From NCBI GenBank assembly GCA_020443345.1, contig JAGRIH010000035.1, positions 19,030 to 83,029 on the forward strand: DNA of 64,000 bases, given 5' to 3'. The stretch is from Halioglobus sp. Lineage in GTDB: Bacteria > Pseudomonadota > Gammaproteobacteria > Pseudomonadales > Halieaceae. Numbering within the stretch: the stretch's first letter is position 1; each line of letters starts with the position of its first letter. Below the pieces are notes generated by a model. The model was not told where the DNA came from and did no database searches. It was given only the letters and a program-made list of their open reading frames with translations. This document shows positions 35,526-45,057 of the stretch, piece after piece. Both the position numbers and the translations under genes were made by a program.

Positions 35526-36566
35526 TCATCGTTGTGATGTTGACTCCGCAATCTCATCAATCAGACCCCACTGCAGCGCTTGCGCGGCCCTGATCCTTTT
35601 TGCGGACAGCGTGAGCCAGGCCGTGCGCTGTCGCCCGATGCGCCGCAGTACGCTGACCGTACCGCCGGCGCCCGGAATCAGGCCCATGGTGATTTCCGGC
35701 AGCTGAAACGTGGTGTCCCCGGTGGCCACGATACGGTGACAGAAAGCGGGGAGCTCTAGCCCCGAGCCGATACAGGATCGGTGCACGCGGCATTCGATGC
35801 GCCCGGCGAGCTCGGCGATCAACAGGCCGACGTTGCGTGTGGAGCGGATCGCGTGCGCCTCGGCCGTGTTGTCAAACAGCCCGAACTCGTCCAGGTCGCC
35901 GCCCACGCAGAAGCACGAGCCCGCACCGCGGATGATACACCGTGCGATGGCGGTGTCGCTGGCCAGCAGTTGCAGACCCTCCAGCAACTGGTCGCGCATG
36001 GCGATGGAGTAGGCGTTGCGTCGCTCGGGCCGGTTCAGGGTCAGCCACAGCTCGCCCTCCCGGCGCTCTGCCAGCACCGCTGGTGCAGCCTCTCGCGCCC
36101 GCTCGCCCGGCCTGCGACTGGCGTCCCTGGCCGCCATAAAGTCGGCAAATTCCCGGCCGCCCTGCAGCGCGGCGTAGGCCAGCGATTCGGCGAACAGGCC
36201 CTGGTGGATACTGGCGCGCTCGTTGTGCCGCAATAACTGCACCAGGGTCATGGCTGCCAGTGGCGCGCGCAGGATATTTTTGACCAGTGGGCGCGCTGCC
36301 TGCGTCGAGCCGACCACCACGTCCAGTGACGACAGCAGTGCTGCCGCTGCGGCGCCGGTGCCGTCCGCGCGGCGCAGGCCGATCACCGGGCAGGGCAGTT
36401 GCGCCAGGGCCGCGCAGGCCGCCCGCAGCTGCGTCGGGCTCAGGCCGTGGCCGCTGTCATCGGCATCCAGCAGCACATAGGCGGTACCATTGAGCGGCGA
36501 AAAACGCTCCCGAGCGCAGGGCGAGAGCAGTTGCGGTGCCAGAACCGCCAGGGACGTCGCCGGCAT
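35526..36566 (-). CDS. Fused crotonase: degenerate N-terminal half plus enoyl-CoA hydratase domain
   Basis: A 346-residue protein. Residues about 160-346 are a crotonase domain: RREGELWLTLNRPERRNAYS, SCFCVGGDLDEFG (first oxyanion segment), HRSCIGSGLELPAFCHRIVA (second) and MGLIPGAGGTVSVLRRIG. The C-terminal helices are short compared with the usual 260 residues. Residues 1-155 contain CPVIGLRRADGTGAAAAALLSS and a SLAYAALQGG segment that resemble a decayed crotonase core. It belongs to the minus-strand run with an amidohydrolase and a CaiB protein. Catalysis by the second half is plausible, the first half is probably structural. Confidence 0.72.
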   Translation of the reverse strand: MPATSLAVLAPQLLSPCARERFSPLNGTAYVLLDADDSGHGLSPTQLRAACAALAQLPCPVIGLRRADGTGAAAAALLSSLDVVVGSTQAARPLVKNILRAPLAAMTLVQLLRHNERASIHQGLFAESLAYAALQGGREFADFMAARDASRRPGERAREAAPAVLAERREGELWLTLNRPERRNAYSIAMRDQLLEGLQLLASDTAIARCIIRGAGSCFCVGGDLDEFGLFDNTAEAHAIRSTRNVGLLIAELAGRIECRVHRSCIGSGLELPAFCHRIVATGDTTFQLPEITMGLIPGAGGTVSVLRRIGRQRTAWLTLSAKRIRAAQALQWGLIDEIAESTSQR

Positions 36567-36644
36567 GGGCTGGTCGATGATGCGTACCTCCTGTGCTGTA
36601 GGGCTGGCGCTGGGCGGTGCGCCGGTAGCTGCGCGCTGTGCCGC

Positions 36645-38123
36645 TCAGTCCAGGGGCGGCGTCTGCGCGGTGTCACGCCGGTAAATCACTTCGCCACCGC
36701 GAATAGTAGCCGCCACATCGCCGGCTGTTAAGCGTGCCCGCGCGTCGGCCCAGGGGCGATCCAACAGGCACAAGTCCGCCAGCATCCCGGGTGCAAGGCG
36801 TCTGGGCGGTCCTCCGGGCGCCGTGGCTGACGAGGTAAAGAGGGCGAGTGCGCGCTCCGGTGACAACTGCTCTGTACTGCCGATATTTTGACCAGACCGC
36901 GTCCTGCGCTGCACGGCGGCAGCCATGGCGGACCAGGGATCCGCGCTGCCGTAGGGGGCATCGGTGCTGCCGCCCAGGGGTATACCGCTGTCCACCAGAC
37001 TTCTGCAGCGATACAGCCAGGGCTGTTCCCGGCGCTCGACCTCGGCCAGGTACTGGTCACCGCGTTCCCGGACCAGACCCGGCTGGGTCACGACGGTGAC
37101 CGCAGCGTCCCGCAGCAGGGCGAGCGCCGCATCGGGGGTGACCGAGGCGTGCTCGATGCGATCCCCAGGCATAGAGCCGGTCTCGATCAGGGCCGACAGC
37201 GCGAAGACCAGCTCCGTCGGCGTCACACAGTGAATCGCCACTGACCGGTCCTGGCAGTGGGTCCGGGCAATGCGCTCGCACAGCCCATCGAACGCCGGCA
37301 GACGGTAGTCGTCGAGCAGGATCTTCAGCGGCCCGCGCGTCAGCAGCCGGTGACCGGGTTCCGGTAGCTGTTCGTCCCCCATGAGCAGTACCCGTTGCAG
37401 CAGTTGCCCGGACTGCACCGCTGTGGTCAGTAAGGCCAGCAGTGTGGCGGAGTTGGTCGGTGTGGCATCGGTGACACCGGTGACGCCCATTCCGGCCAGT
37501 TGTAGCGAGGTGTGGGAGAGATCGGGCACGTCCCGGTTCCCGAGTTGATCGCGCAGCCAGTCGTCCAGGCGGAACAGGCGGCCAGTGGCGCGACCGCTGT
37601 CATCGCGCTCGATTCCCGATTCGACCAGCGGATGCGCCCGGGGCCTGTCCAGGTTCAGGAGTGCACAGGCGGCGGAGTTGAGCATCCACAGCTTGCCGCT
37701 GCGGTGCTGCACCCTTACCGGCCGCTCGGCCACCATCCGATCCAGGTGCCAGCGATCCAGTGCTCCGGCTACGCTGTCGTGGTAGCCGGTGCCGCGGATC
37801 CAGCCCGTCGTCCCGGGGGGCTCCTGGTGGAGTCGTGCGTGGCGCTGCTGCAGTTGCAATGCGCGCCCCTGCAATGCGCGCGCCAGCGCCCCGGGCGACG
37901 TCACCTGCGGCGGACCGCAGTCTACGGACAGCTGTGCCGCCGCCAGGGCGTAGAGATGGATGTGGTGATCGTGGAGGCCGGGCAGCAGGGCGCCACCGCC
38001 CGCATCGAGACGGGTTTCCCCCGCACGGCGCTGCAGCGCGACGCCGATTTCGACGATCCTCTCCCCCGTGCAGCGCAGATCCACCGGACGGTAGCCTGCA
38101 ATTTCGGCCCCGCTGATCAACAC
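36645..38123 (-). CDS. YtcJ-like amidohydrolase
   Basis: A 492-residue metal-dependent amidohydrolase. LISGAEIAGYRPVDL opens the beta-sandwich, LLPGLHDHHIHLYALA gives the first metal HxH, AIHCVTP and RIEHASV supply further His ligands, and GGSTDAPYGSADPWSAMAAAV is the YtcJ-type Asp region. The C-terminal GGEVIYRR closes the sandwich. GTG 38123 overlaps the stop of the upstream CaiB gene, implying coupling. Substrates of this branch are amides or esters and are unknown here; a hydantoinase role is not supported. Confidence 0.82.
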   Translation of the reverse strand: MLISGAEIAGYRPVDLRCTGERIVEIGVALQRRAGETRLDAGGGALLPGLHDHHIHLYALAAAQLSVDCGPPQVTSPGALARALQGRALQLQQRHARLHQEPPGTTGWIRGTGYHDSVAGALDRWHLDRMVAERPVRVQHRSGKLWMLNSAACALLNLDRPRAHPLVESGIERDDSGRATGRLFRLDDWLRDQLGNRDVPDLSHTSLQLAGMGVTGVTDATPTNSATLLALLTTAVQSGQLLQRVLLMGDEQLPEPGHRLLTRGPLKILLDDYRLPAFDGLCERIARTHCQDRSVAIHCVTPTELVFALSALIETGSMPGDRIEHASVTPDAALALLRDAAVTVVTQPGLVRERGDQYLAEVERREQPWLYRCRSLVDSGIPLGGSTDAPYGSADPWSAMAAAVQRRTRSGQNIGSTEQLSPERALALFTSSATAPGGPPRRLAPGMLADLCLLDRPWADARARLTAGDVAATIRGGEVIYRRDTAQTPPLD

Positions 38124-39544
38124 GGCAGCCGGAACTCGTGCACGATACGCGCGGTGTGCGTGCCCGGGCGCGGCGCTGGACTGTCGCTGCGGCGGGCCAC
38201 CGGCGCCTGGACCGCGATGCGTCGGTCGCCGCTGTGCAGGTGCCAGGCGCCGTGTTCGCCCGCCACTGCGCCGCGCGGTACGTCGGGCAGGAACTGCAGG
38301 CAATGGGCAGTGGTGTCGCGCAGGGAGAGATCGAGCAGGCCGCCCCTGCCCGAGCGCCAGAATGCCAGTGCGGCCACGGCGGCGTGCAGGCCGGTCAGGG
38401 GGTCGGCCAGAGCGTCACCGCAGAAGACGGGCGGGTCACTGGTAGCCGCCGCGACGCCGGCGGCCACCGCCGCATCATCGCCAAATGCCGTCCAGTTGGC
38501 CCCGGGTTCGCGCCGGCCGTAGCCGCTGATCGCTACCCACACCAGCCCCGGACTGGCCGTCACCAGCGCCTCGGCATCGACACCCAGTTGCCGCAGCGCC
38601 CGCGGCCGGGAAGCCTCAATCACGATATCGGCCCGCGTCAGCAGGGCGGCCAACTGGCGCCGGCCGGACGCGGCGGCAAAGTCCAGCAGTACGGATTCCT
38701 TGCCGGCGTTGAGCAAATCGAAGAACGCGGCGTTGCCGCGGCGCGCGCCGTCGGGCCGGCCCCGGCATTCGATCTTGATTACCCGGGCGCCGGCCGCCTG
38801 CAGCAGGTGCGCGCACAGGGGCCCGGCCCACAGGGCGGACAGATCGATCACCAGCGGCCGGTCGCGCGGCATCTGTCGCGGTGTTGTACGGGCGCCGGCG
38901 CAGTGCAGGCGGAACCAGGTGGGGGCGGGCGGTGCGGTGCCCGCCGCGGCCAGTGGCAGGCCCAGCAGCCTGCCGCGCTCTACCAGAGGCTGTGGCACCT
39001 CATCTGCAACCCGCTGTTCGATGGCGGCCCAGTCGCCGGGTGCAGTGTGCGGCTCTTGGTGCGCTGTCGCCGCGAGCCAGGCGGGCAGCAACTGCCAGTC
39101 ATCCTCGCGCGCGAGGTTCAAGGCCAGCCAGCCGTCGCGCGTGCGCAGCAGCCGGCAACTGCCGTTAGCAGAGACCGCGCCGCGGCGCTGCAGGTTCAGT
39201 AGCGCCGCGCGTTCGCCCAGCACGGTGGCACCGTCGCAGCCGGGCAGCAGCGCGGTACCGGCCAGCAGCCTGAGCGCATCCAGCGCGCCGCGCGCGCAAC
39301 TGGGAATGCAGCCGGGTCCCTGCCGGGGCGGGCCGTCGGGCGGCCCGGTCAGCGGGACCAGCCCGGAGTGCGCCCAGTCCGCGGCGACCTGGAACGCCGT
39401 GTCCGGCTCGCGTGCACCGGCACAGGTCGACGTCGCGCCCAGGCCTCGCAGCAGCGCGGCGCAGTAGTCCCACGCCGGCGTTGCGGCGGGCAGGGTGAAT
39501 GCCAGACCTGCCAGTGTCGCTGCCGTATCGGCGGGGGAGTCCAT
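38117..39544 (-). CDS. CaiB/BaiF CoA-transferase family protein with divergent N-terminal domain
   Basis: A 475-residue protein whose C-terminal ~280 residues are CaiB/BaiF: RPLVIDLSALWAGPLCAHLL, GARVIKIECRGRPDG, FDLLNAGKESVLLDF, ADIVIEASRPRALRQLG and VAISGYGRR. The transferase Asp position is filled (FGDDAAVAAGVAA). The first ~190 residues resemble the C-terminal part of another CaiB domain, so the layout is a permuted or half-deleted version of the double protein at 18624. ATG 39544 is chosen; the frame extends to 39709 with no family pattern. It is coupled to the amidohydrolase. Confidence 0.75.
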   Translation of the reverse strand: MDSPADTAATLAGLAFTLPAATPAWDYCAALLRGLGATSTCAGAREPDTAFQVAADWAHSGLVPLTGPPDGPPRQGPGCIPSCARGALDALRLLAGTALLPGCDGATVLGERAALLNLQRRGAVSANGSCRLLRTRDGWLALNLAREDDWQLLPAWLAATAHQEPHTAPGDWAAIEQRVADEVPQPLVERGRLLGLPLAAAGTAPPAPTWFRLHCAGARTTPRQMPRDRPLVIDLSALWAGPLCAHLLQAAGARVIKIECRGRPDGARRGNAAFFDLLNAGKESVLLDFAAASGRRQLAALLTRADIVIEASRPRALRQLGVDAEALVTASPGLVWVAISGYGRREPGANWTAFGDDAAVAAGVAAATSDPPVFCGDALADPLTGLHAAVAALAFWRSGRGGLLDLSLRDTTAHCLQFLPDVPRGAVAGEHGAWHLHSGDRRIAVQAPVARRSDSPAPRPGTHTARIVHEFRLPC

Positions 39545-39590
39545 AGGGTTTTGCCGTGCGAGTGTGGATCGTCTGGAGTAGTCTACACCG

Positions 39591-40793
39591 TCACGGCGGC
39601 ACGGCATCGAGTGCGAGGTCGCCAGCCACGCGAACAGCGTCGATTTCCCGCGGCAGCGTGGCGCGCAGATACTGCTCGTCGCGCTGCCGGCTTTCGATGG
39701 CGGCGTCAAAGACCGCTCCCAGGAATGCCTGCACCGCCAGTTTGGTCAGGTCGTGCTGGCGTCCCACCGGCATCGCCGGCTCCAGTTTGCCCAGGCATAT
39801 GCCCTCCGGCGGCGCCCGCAGGATGCCCTCCTGTTCACTGCCCAGCAGATCGTAAAGCGGCATGTCCTCCATCGGTGTTTCCTCATTGACGGCAGTTGCC
39901 ACCATCGCGCAACCCAGACGGTCCGGGTTGTCGAGAAACCGCAGGTAGCGGGCCTGGTCGGTAAAGCCGGTATGAGAGGCCCGGTGCAGGCTGACCAGCA
40001 CGGAATGGTTGACCCGCTGCAGCAGTACGCCCGCGTTTTTGTGGTAATCCACCATCGGGTCGGTGTCGCTGGCCAGCATCAGAAACGGCGTGTCGTAGGG
40101 TGCAAACAACTGGCGCCCGAACATTTCCAGCGGTCCGGCCAGGGAGACGGCGGCGGCCACGCGCGGGTCCCGTAGGCGCGGATGATAGGTGGCCAGGACC
40201 GTGGTCATGCCGCCCAGGGAATGGCCGATCAGGGCGATTCGTTCGGGGTCGAGTTGCCGGTACAGGACGCTGTCAGGGTCCGTATTCCAGTCCAGCAGGG
40301 TATCGATCACGAAACTGACGTCGCCGGGCTGGTTGATGACATCCATCACCGCGGGACCGTCCGGTGCGTGAAGGTTGGTCAGTGGAAAATCCATCGCTAC
40401 CAGCACATACCCGTGGCTGGCCAGAAAGCGCGCCAGGTATTGCGGGTCATCCCTGGTTCCGGAAAAACCGTGGCTGTACACCAGCAGGGGAAAGCCCCCG
40501 CTGGTACCCGGCATGGCGCCGCTGTCCCGTTGTGGTTGCCAGACTTTGATCGGCAGTTGGCGGGACGCGGCGCCGGGATAGGTGCCGTTGGCGTCGGTCG
40601 GGCGGCTGGTGTCGGTCAGGGTATGCTCATGTACCGCGACCCGATAGGGGCCGCTGGCCAGCCTGGCGGCACTGTCAGTTCCCGCCGGGATGGGGTCGGA
40701 GTGCAGATAAACCAACACCGCGACGACGACGGCCGTCGCGGCCGCCAGCGCCAGGATTCCCAACAGCAGTTTTTTCAGCGCGTTCACTGGCAA
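39591..40793 (-). CDS. Membrane-anchored alpha/beta hydrolase (PAF-acetylhydrolase/dienelactone hydrolase-like)
   Basis: A 400-residue protein with an N-terminal hydrophobic anchor (about residues 9-30) and a hydrolase domain facing the periplasm. It has YSHGFSGTRDDP (oxyanion), ALIGHSLGGMTT with the nucleophile Ser, an Asp in ASDTDPMVD and a His in LHRASHTGF. This arrangement resembles bacterial platelet-activating-factor-acetylhydrolase-type esterases. The start is TTG 40793, or GTG 40787. It lies between the CaiB and wax-synthase genes on the same strand; substrate unknown. Confidence 0.82.
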   Translation of the reverse strand: MPVNALKKLLLGILALAAATAVVVAVLVYLHSDPIPAGTDSAARLASGPYRVAVHEHTLTDTSRPTDANGTYPGAASRQLPIKVWQPQRDSGAMPGTSGGFPLLVYSHGFSGTRDDPQYLARFLASHGYVLVAMDFPLTNLHAPDGPAVMDVINQPGDVSFVIDTLLDWNTDPDSVLYRQLDPERIALIGHSLGGMTTVLATYHPRLRDPRVAAAVSLAGPLEMFGRQLFAPYDTPFLMLASDTDPMVDYHKNAGVLLQRVNHSVLVSLHRASHTGFTDQARYLRFLDNPDRLGCAMVATAVNEETPMEDMPLYDLLGSEQEGILRAPPEGICLGKLEPAMPVGRQHDLTKLAVQAFLGAVFDAAIESRQRDEQYLRATLPREIDAVRVAGDLALDAVPP

Positions 40794-40827
40794 GCTGCGT
40801 TACAGGCTGCCGTGGAGACTGTGGTTG

Positions 40828-42363
40828 TCACGCGCTAGCTGCGGCTTTTCGCGGCCGCCCGGCGGTTTTCTTTTTGCTGCTCGCTCGCGGTTTTTTCACG
40901 CGGCCGGCCGCGGCGGATTTCTTGCGCCCTGCCCGTTTGGGCTGTTCACCCAACACCGCCTGCTGCACCTCGCGGAAGGACTCCTCGAGACACTGCCGGT
41001 AAAAGGCCGGGTCGGGCACGATGCCGCGATCCGCCAGAATAGTGATCGTCACCATCCCGTTGTAGCTGAACACCAGATGAAACAGGCCGGTTCCCGGGGT
41101 CAACAGACCGAGCCCGTAAAACCGCACCAACTGTGCACCGGCGCAGTACAGGGGGAAGTTGGGCCCCGGCACGTTGGAAATCACCGTGCTGATGCTCATC
41201 GGCAGGAAGCGGCACAGGTATTTTTCCGAGTAGGCCCGGGCCAGCGGCCGGGCGATCATCGGCGAAAACACGCCCGGCAGCTTGATGCCGTCCGCCAGGG
41301 GGGAATTCTCGGTAAATACCTTGGCGTCGTCCATACTCGCCTTGATGGCCCGCATTCTCTCCAGCGGATCTGCGATATTGGTGTGGAGTTTGGAGAACAC
41401 CGAGCCCACCTGGTTGGCCTCGTCATTTTCCGCCCGGCGCTTGCGCATATTGATCGGTACCGACCCGGTCAGGGACTCCTCCGGCAGGTCGTCGTAGGCC
41501 AGCAGGTACTTGCGCAACGCACCGCCGATAACCGTCAGCACCACATCGTTCATCTTGACTTCCGCACGGGTGCGTATATCCATAAAGTCCTTGAGCGGAA
41601 TGGCGACACCCTCCACGACCCGGTAGGGTCCAACCGGCTTGTTGAGACGGGTTTGCGGCGGCCGGATGTCCGGCATGGGTATCTTGTCGCGGCTGATATC
41701 TATCGCCATTTTCGCCACATCGCGGGTGACATTGAAAAAACCACGGGCCATACTCGCGGTATTCACGGTGCGATTGACCAGCGCCCGACCCACCAGCGCC
41801 ATGGGCCCGGGTGGCTTTTCGATGGCCACTGGCTGGCGCTCTTCCTCCGCCCTGGGCTCCGGGTTCGGCACCAGGTCGTGCAGGGCCGACATAAAGGCCT
41901 CGCTGCCGGCGCCGTCGATCAGGGCGTGGTGCATCTTGGTATAAACCGCAAACAGACCCTTGGGCAGCTCTGAGATGTTGTCCAGCCCCTCGATGACATA
42001 GCACTCCCACAGCGGGCGGGACATATCCAGCGGCCGCGAATGCAGCCGCGCCACCTGGATCATCAGTTGGCGCCAGTCGCCGGGCGCGGGCAGCGCCACG
42101 TGCCGCAGGTGGTATTCGATATTGAAGCGTTCGTCCTCGATCCAGTAGGGCCGATCGAGTCCGCCCGGCACCTCCACCAGCCGCTGGCGAAAGATCGGCA
42201 ACCTGGACAGGCGCTGGTCGAAACTGGCGAGCACTTGTTTGAACCGCACGAAGCCATCCGGCGCGGTCGACGGATCGTAAATACTCAGTCCGCCGATGTG
42301 TTGCGGGGTGGGACCGGTTTCCAGGTTGACAAAGGCCGTATCGAGAACACCCAGTTGTTTCAC
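40828..42363 (-). CDS. Wax ester synthase / diacylglycerol acyltransferase (WS/DGAT)
   Basis: A 511-residue acyltransferase making wax esters or triacylglycerol from acyl-CoA. The catalytic HHxxxDG is MHHALIDGAG (His145, His146, Asp150), followed by the KMNDVVLTVIGGAL and NVPGPNFPLY family motifs. GTG 42363 (MKQLGVLD, the usual family opening) has GGAG 6 bases upstream; the GTG two codons earlier abuts that site. The last ~36 residues form an unusual Lys/Arg/Ala-rich tail (KKSAAAGRVKKPRASSKKK), like histone-H1 tails, which may bind nucleic acid or the phospholipid surface of storage granules. Confidence 0.92.
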   Translation of the reverse strand: MKQLGVLDTAFVNLETGPTPQHIGGLSIYDPSTAPDGFVRFKQVLASFDQRLSRLPIFRQRLVEVPGGLDRPYWIEDERFNIEYHLRHVALPAPGDWRQLMIQVARLHSRPLDMSRPLWECYVIEGLDNISELPKGLFAVYTKMHHALIDGAGSEAFMSALHDLVPNPEPRAEEERQPVAIEKPPGPMALVGRALVNRTVNTASMARGFFNVTRDVAKMAIDISRDKIPMPDIRPPQTRLNKPVGPYRVVEGVAIPLKDFMDIRTRAEVKMNDVVLTVIGGALRKYLLAYDDLPEESLTGSVPINMRKRRAENDEANQVGSVFSKLHTNIADPLERMRAIKASMDDAKVFTENSPLADGIKLPGVFSPMIARPLARAYSEKYLCRFLPMSISTVISNVPGPNFPLYCAGAQLVRFYGLGLLTPGTGLFHLVFSYNGMVTITILADRGIVPDPAFYRQCLEESFREVQQAVLGEQPKRAGRKKSAAAGRVKKPRASSKKKTAGRPRKAAASA

Positions 42364-42456
42364 AGCCACCTCCGAATTGATTGTTAATTTATCTGGTTAC
42401 AAAACGCGCAATGGCAACGCTCCCGGCAACGGCCAGTCACGCGGTCGTCGCGGTGT

Positions 42457-43467
42457 TCAGCTTTGCTCCTGCCGCACCCAGCTCCGGTCGATATGGCCCG
42501 CCGTTGCCAGCCACTCTACTGTGTCGCGCAGCGTATCGTGTACCGTGTGAAAGTCGAGGTCCAGTTCGCGGTGCAGCTTGCTGTCGTCGACGACTACCCA
42601 CTCGGTAGTGTAGGTCACCGCCTCGCGCGATATCGGGGTATCGAAGCGCTTGATGTGCACCGCGGCATCCACCAGGCTGCCAATGATGCGAAAGAGAAAG
42701 CGCGGCATCGGTATTTTGCGCACCTTTCTGGCGGTGATCCCGTTGAGTGCGTGGTACAGTTCGCGCCAGGTCAGGTAGCCCCCGCCGACCACGTAGGAGC
42801 CGGATTTGCGCCCCTCCAGCAACTTGACATGGGCCTGGGCCAGATCGCGCACATCGGTAAACTGGGCGCCGGTGGTGGTGATCGGCACCGCGCTGTGGAT
42901 GAAATACGCCACCCCCTGGTTGCCCTCGCTCAGCATTGGGTCATCCGGGCCGACAATCATCGACGGATAGGTGATGGCCACGGGTGCGCCGCCGGCGATC
43001 AGCCCTCTGACGTATTTCTCACACTCGATTTTCGAGCGGCCGTAGCCGGAAGTGGCCTCACCCAGGGACGAGGTTTCATTGATGGTCTGCGCATGCCGGT
43101 CATAAATCGCGGTGACACTGGACACATAGACAATGGCCTCGATCCCGCGCTGCACGGCGCCGCCGATAACCAGTTCGGTGCCGCGCACGTTGGTCTGGCG
43201 GACGGTTTCCGCCAGTGAGGGGTCCATGCTGACCATCGCCGCGGTGTGTACCACCGCATCGCAGCCGTCGAGCGCTTTGGCGACGGCTTCCTCGTCGGTA
43301 ATCGCCCCCACGGCGAAATCGGACACCTCGATACCGTGGGCCTGGTACAGTTGCTGCATCTTGTCGACGTTGCGGATGCCCAGGCGCACACTGTGGCCGG
43401 CTCGCTGCAGAGCAACGGACGTATGAAAGCCGACGAAGCCCGTCGCTCCCGTAACCAGTACCCGCAT
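42457..43467 (-). CDS. Extended SDR / NAD-dependent epimerase-dehydratase (3-beta-HSD-like)
   Basis: A 336-residue extended short-chain dehydrogenase. The NAD(P) loop is GATGFVGFHTS near the N terminus, followed by a VVHTAAMVS segment and the catalytic YGRSKIE (Tyr-x3-Lys). The profile resembles 3-beta-hydroxysteroid dehydrogenase or dihydroflavonol-4-reductase-like proteins that oxidise or reduce sterol-type alcohols. The upstream AT-rich region has a good -10 box on this strand. It may be co-transcribed with the wax-synthase gene 94 bases downstream. Confidence 0.85.
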   Translation of the reverse strand: MRVLVTGATGFVGFHTSVALQRAGHSVRLGIRNVDKMQQLYQAHGIEVSDFAVGAITDEEAVAKALDGCDAVVHTAAMVSMDPSLAETVRQTNVRGTELVIGGAVQRGIEAIVYVSSVTAIYDRHAQTINETSSLGEATSGYGRSKIECEKYVRGLIAGGAPVAITYPSMIVGPDDPMLSEGNQGVAYFIHSAVPITTTGAQFTDVRDLAQAHVKLLEGRKSGSYVVGGGYLTWRELYHALNGITARKVRKIPMPRFLFRIIGSLVDAAVHIKRFDTPISREAVTYTTEWVVVDDSKLHRELDLDFHTVHDTLRDTVEWLATAGHIDRSWVRQEQS

Positions 43468-43891
43468 GGTGTGTTTCGTCCTGTTTTATGAACGGTTATA
43501 TGTCATGTCGTTTTATTATAAGTAAGGGCAAAATAAAACACCAAAACAAATGCGAAAACAACGCGGCAGAACCCGCCCGCCCGGCCGCATTCGCATGGCC
43601 GCCACGGCGTATTGCCTCGCGGTGCCGTGATGGTGTATTTTCTGCGCCTTGAAACGCCCCGGACGCCGCGCACAGGCAGGTGGCCAGACTCCTTTTGTGC
43701 AGTGATAAGTTGTTGATTTTGTTTGCATAATTGATATGCTGCACGGATGGGGTGGCACGCTTTGCAGCGGCTTGCTGCGGCAGCGATGCCGTCCGCGGCG
43801 GCTGGCTGCAGCCCCGGTGGCCGGGTGCAGTTGGCCGCGGAGTATTGCGGTGCGGGCGTGCACCGGCAAAGGCACAGGGCGAAGGGGCATC
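43468..43891. other. Intergenic region between the SDR and AraC genes
   Basis: About 420 bases between divergent genes. The part from 43495 to 43560 is strikingly AT-rich and holds the SDR promoter. The AraC frame is open upstream to 43736, but no start there is supported. No RNA gene or repeat was recognised. Confidence 0.4.
43515..43544 (-). promoter_or_regulatory. Sigma-70-like promoter for the SDR/WS unit
   Basis: On the minus strand the -10 is a perfect TATAAT (43515-43520) and the -35 is TTGGTG (43539-43544), with an 18-base spacer, in an AT-rich island about 50 bases upstream of the SDR start. Confidence 0.5.
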
Positions 43892-44896
43892 GTGACAGGC
43901 GAATACAAGGCAATCAACAAGACGTCGTTCTACCTCCGGCGCATGTTGCACAGAGGGTTTTCGTCCGACCAGGTGCTGGAGGGGAGCGGTTTGCGCGAGG
44001 AGGACGTAAAAGCCGCTGCGTTTCGCCCCAATCCCCGACAGTACCGCAAAATCATCCAGAACATCATGCGCCTGACACAGGACCCGTATATCGGCATTGC
44101 CCTGGGCGCCGAATTCAAGATCAGCGACCTGGGTATGCTGGGTTACGCTGCGCTGAGCAGCCCCACCATGTCCCGGGCCCGCGAGATGTGGAACAAGTAC
44201 AGCGTACTGGATGAGCGTATTCTGCATACCATCAACGACCTCAGTAGCGGCAAGTGGTATTCGGAAATCCGGGAGATCTTTCCCCTGGGCGAGCTGCTGC
44301 CGTTCGCTATCGAGGAGTTCGTCAGCCAGACCATGGCACTGGGGTCCCAGGTGACCAATCGGCCGTACCCCATACTGGAGATGCACCTGACCTACGGCCA
44401 GCCGGACGACCTGAGCGCCTACCGGCAACGCTTTGACTGCCCGATGTATTTCAACCAGCCCAAGAACATTATCCTGTTCGATATCCAGACGCTCGATTAC
44501 CCGGTCAGTCTCGCCAACGAGGAGGTGTTCGAACTCTGCGAGCAGCAGTGCCGGCAGATTCTGGACAGGCTCGAGCACAGTGACCTGTTGTCCGACGAGA
44601 TTCGCGATGACCTGGTGAAGAACCCCGGCCAGTTTCCGTCCCTGGAGGAGATGGCGGCGCGGCTGAAGATGGGCTCCAGAACCTTGCGCCGGCGCCTGGT
44701 CAAGGAAAACCTGACTTACCAGCAGATCCTGGATGAGACGCGCAAGGACCTGGCGATTCAGTATCTGGAGCACACCTCGCTGGCGCCCAAGGAAATCGGT
44801 TTTCTGCTGGGTTATAACAGCGTCAGCAATTTTCGCCGCGCCTTCAAGAGCTGGACCGGCAAGAAATTGACCGATTACCGCGGCGCGGCGCACTAG
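43892..44896 (+). CDS. AraC-family transcriptional regulator
   Basis: A 334-residue regulator with an N-terminal arabinose-binding-type (ArmR/OruR-like) domain (about 20-210) and a C-terminal AraC HTH pair: SLEEMAARLKMGSRTLRRRL (first HTH) and APKEIGFLLGYNSVSNFRRAF (second), then WTGKKLTDYR. GTG 43892 with GAAGGGG at 4 bases is chosen; the frame opens at 43736. It lies upstream of the plus-strand catabolic series and is the only recognised regulator in the window, so it probably controls some of those genes in response to a substrate. Its binding site is not identified. Confidence 0.88.
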   Translation: MTGEYKAINKTSFYLRRMLHRGFSSDQVLEGSGLREEDVKAAAFRPNPRQYRKIIQNIMRLTQDPYIGIALGAEFKISDLGMLGYAALSSPTMSRAREMWNKYSVLDERILHTINDLSSGKWYSEIREIFPLGELLPFAIEEFVSQTMALGSQVTNRPYPILEMHLTYGQPDDLSAYRQRFDCPMYFNQPKNIILFDIQTLDYPVSLANEEVFELCEQQCRQILDRLEHSDLLSDEIRDDLVKNPGQFPSLEEMAARLKMGSRTLRRRLVKENLTYQQILDETRKDLAIQYLEHTSLAPKEIGFLLGYNSVSNFRRAFKSWTGKKLTDYRGAAH

Positions 44897-45057
44897 TCCG
44901 GCCCGGTGCCCCGTGTCCTGGCTTGCGGCCCGGGCTCGCTGCGGCGTCGGGGCTGCCCGGTGACATCGGCCAAGCGTGTGTCCTATTCTGATACTAATTG
45001 GTCCATTTGCGATCTGCCGGCATGCCGGTGTCCTCTGCCCGCTCCGTGCAACTCATC

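Noticed and set aside
43496..44893. A 465-codon minus-strand frame opposite the AraC regulator
   Set aside because: The AraC HTH motifs on the plus strand are decisive; the antisense frame shows no conserved motif.
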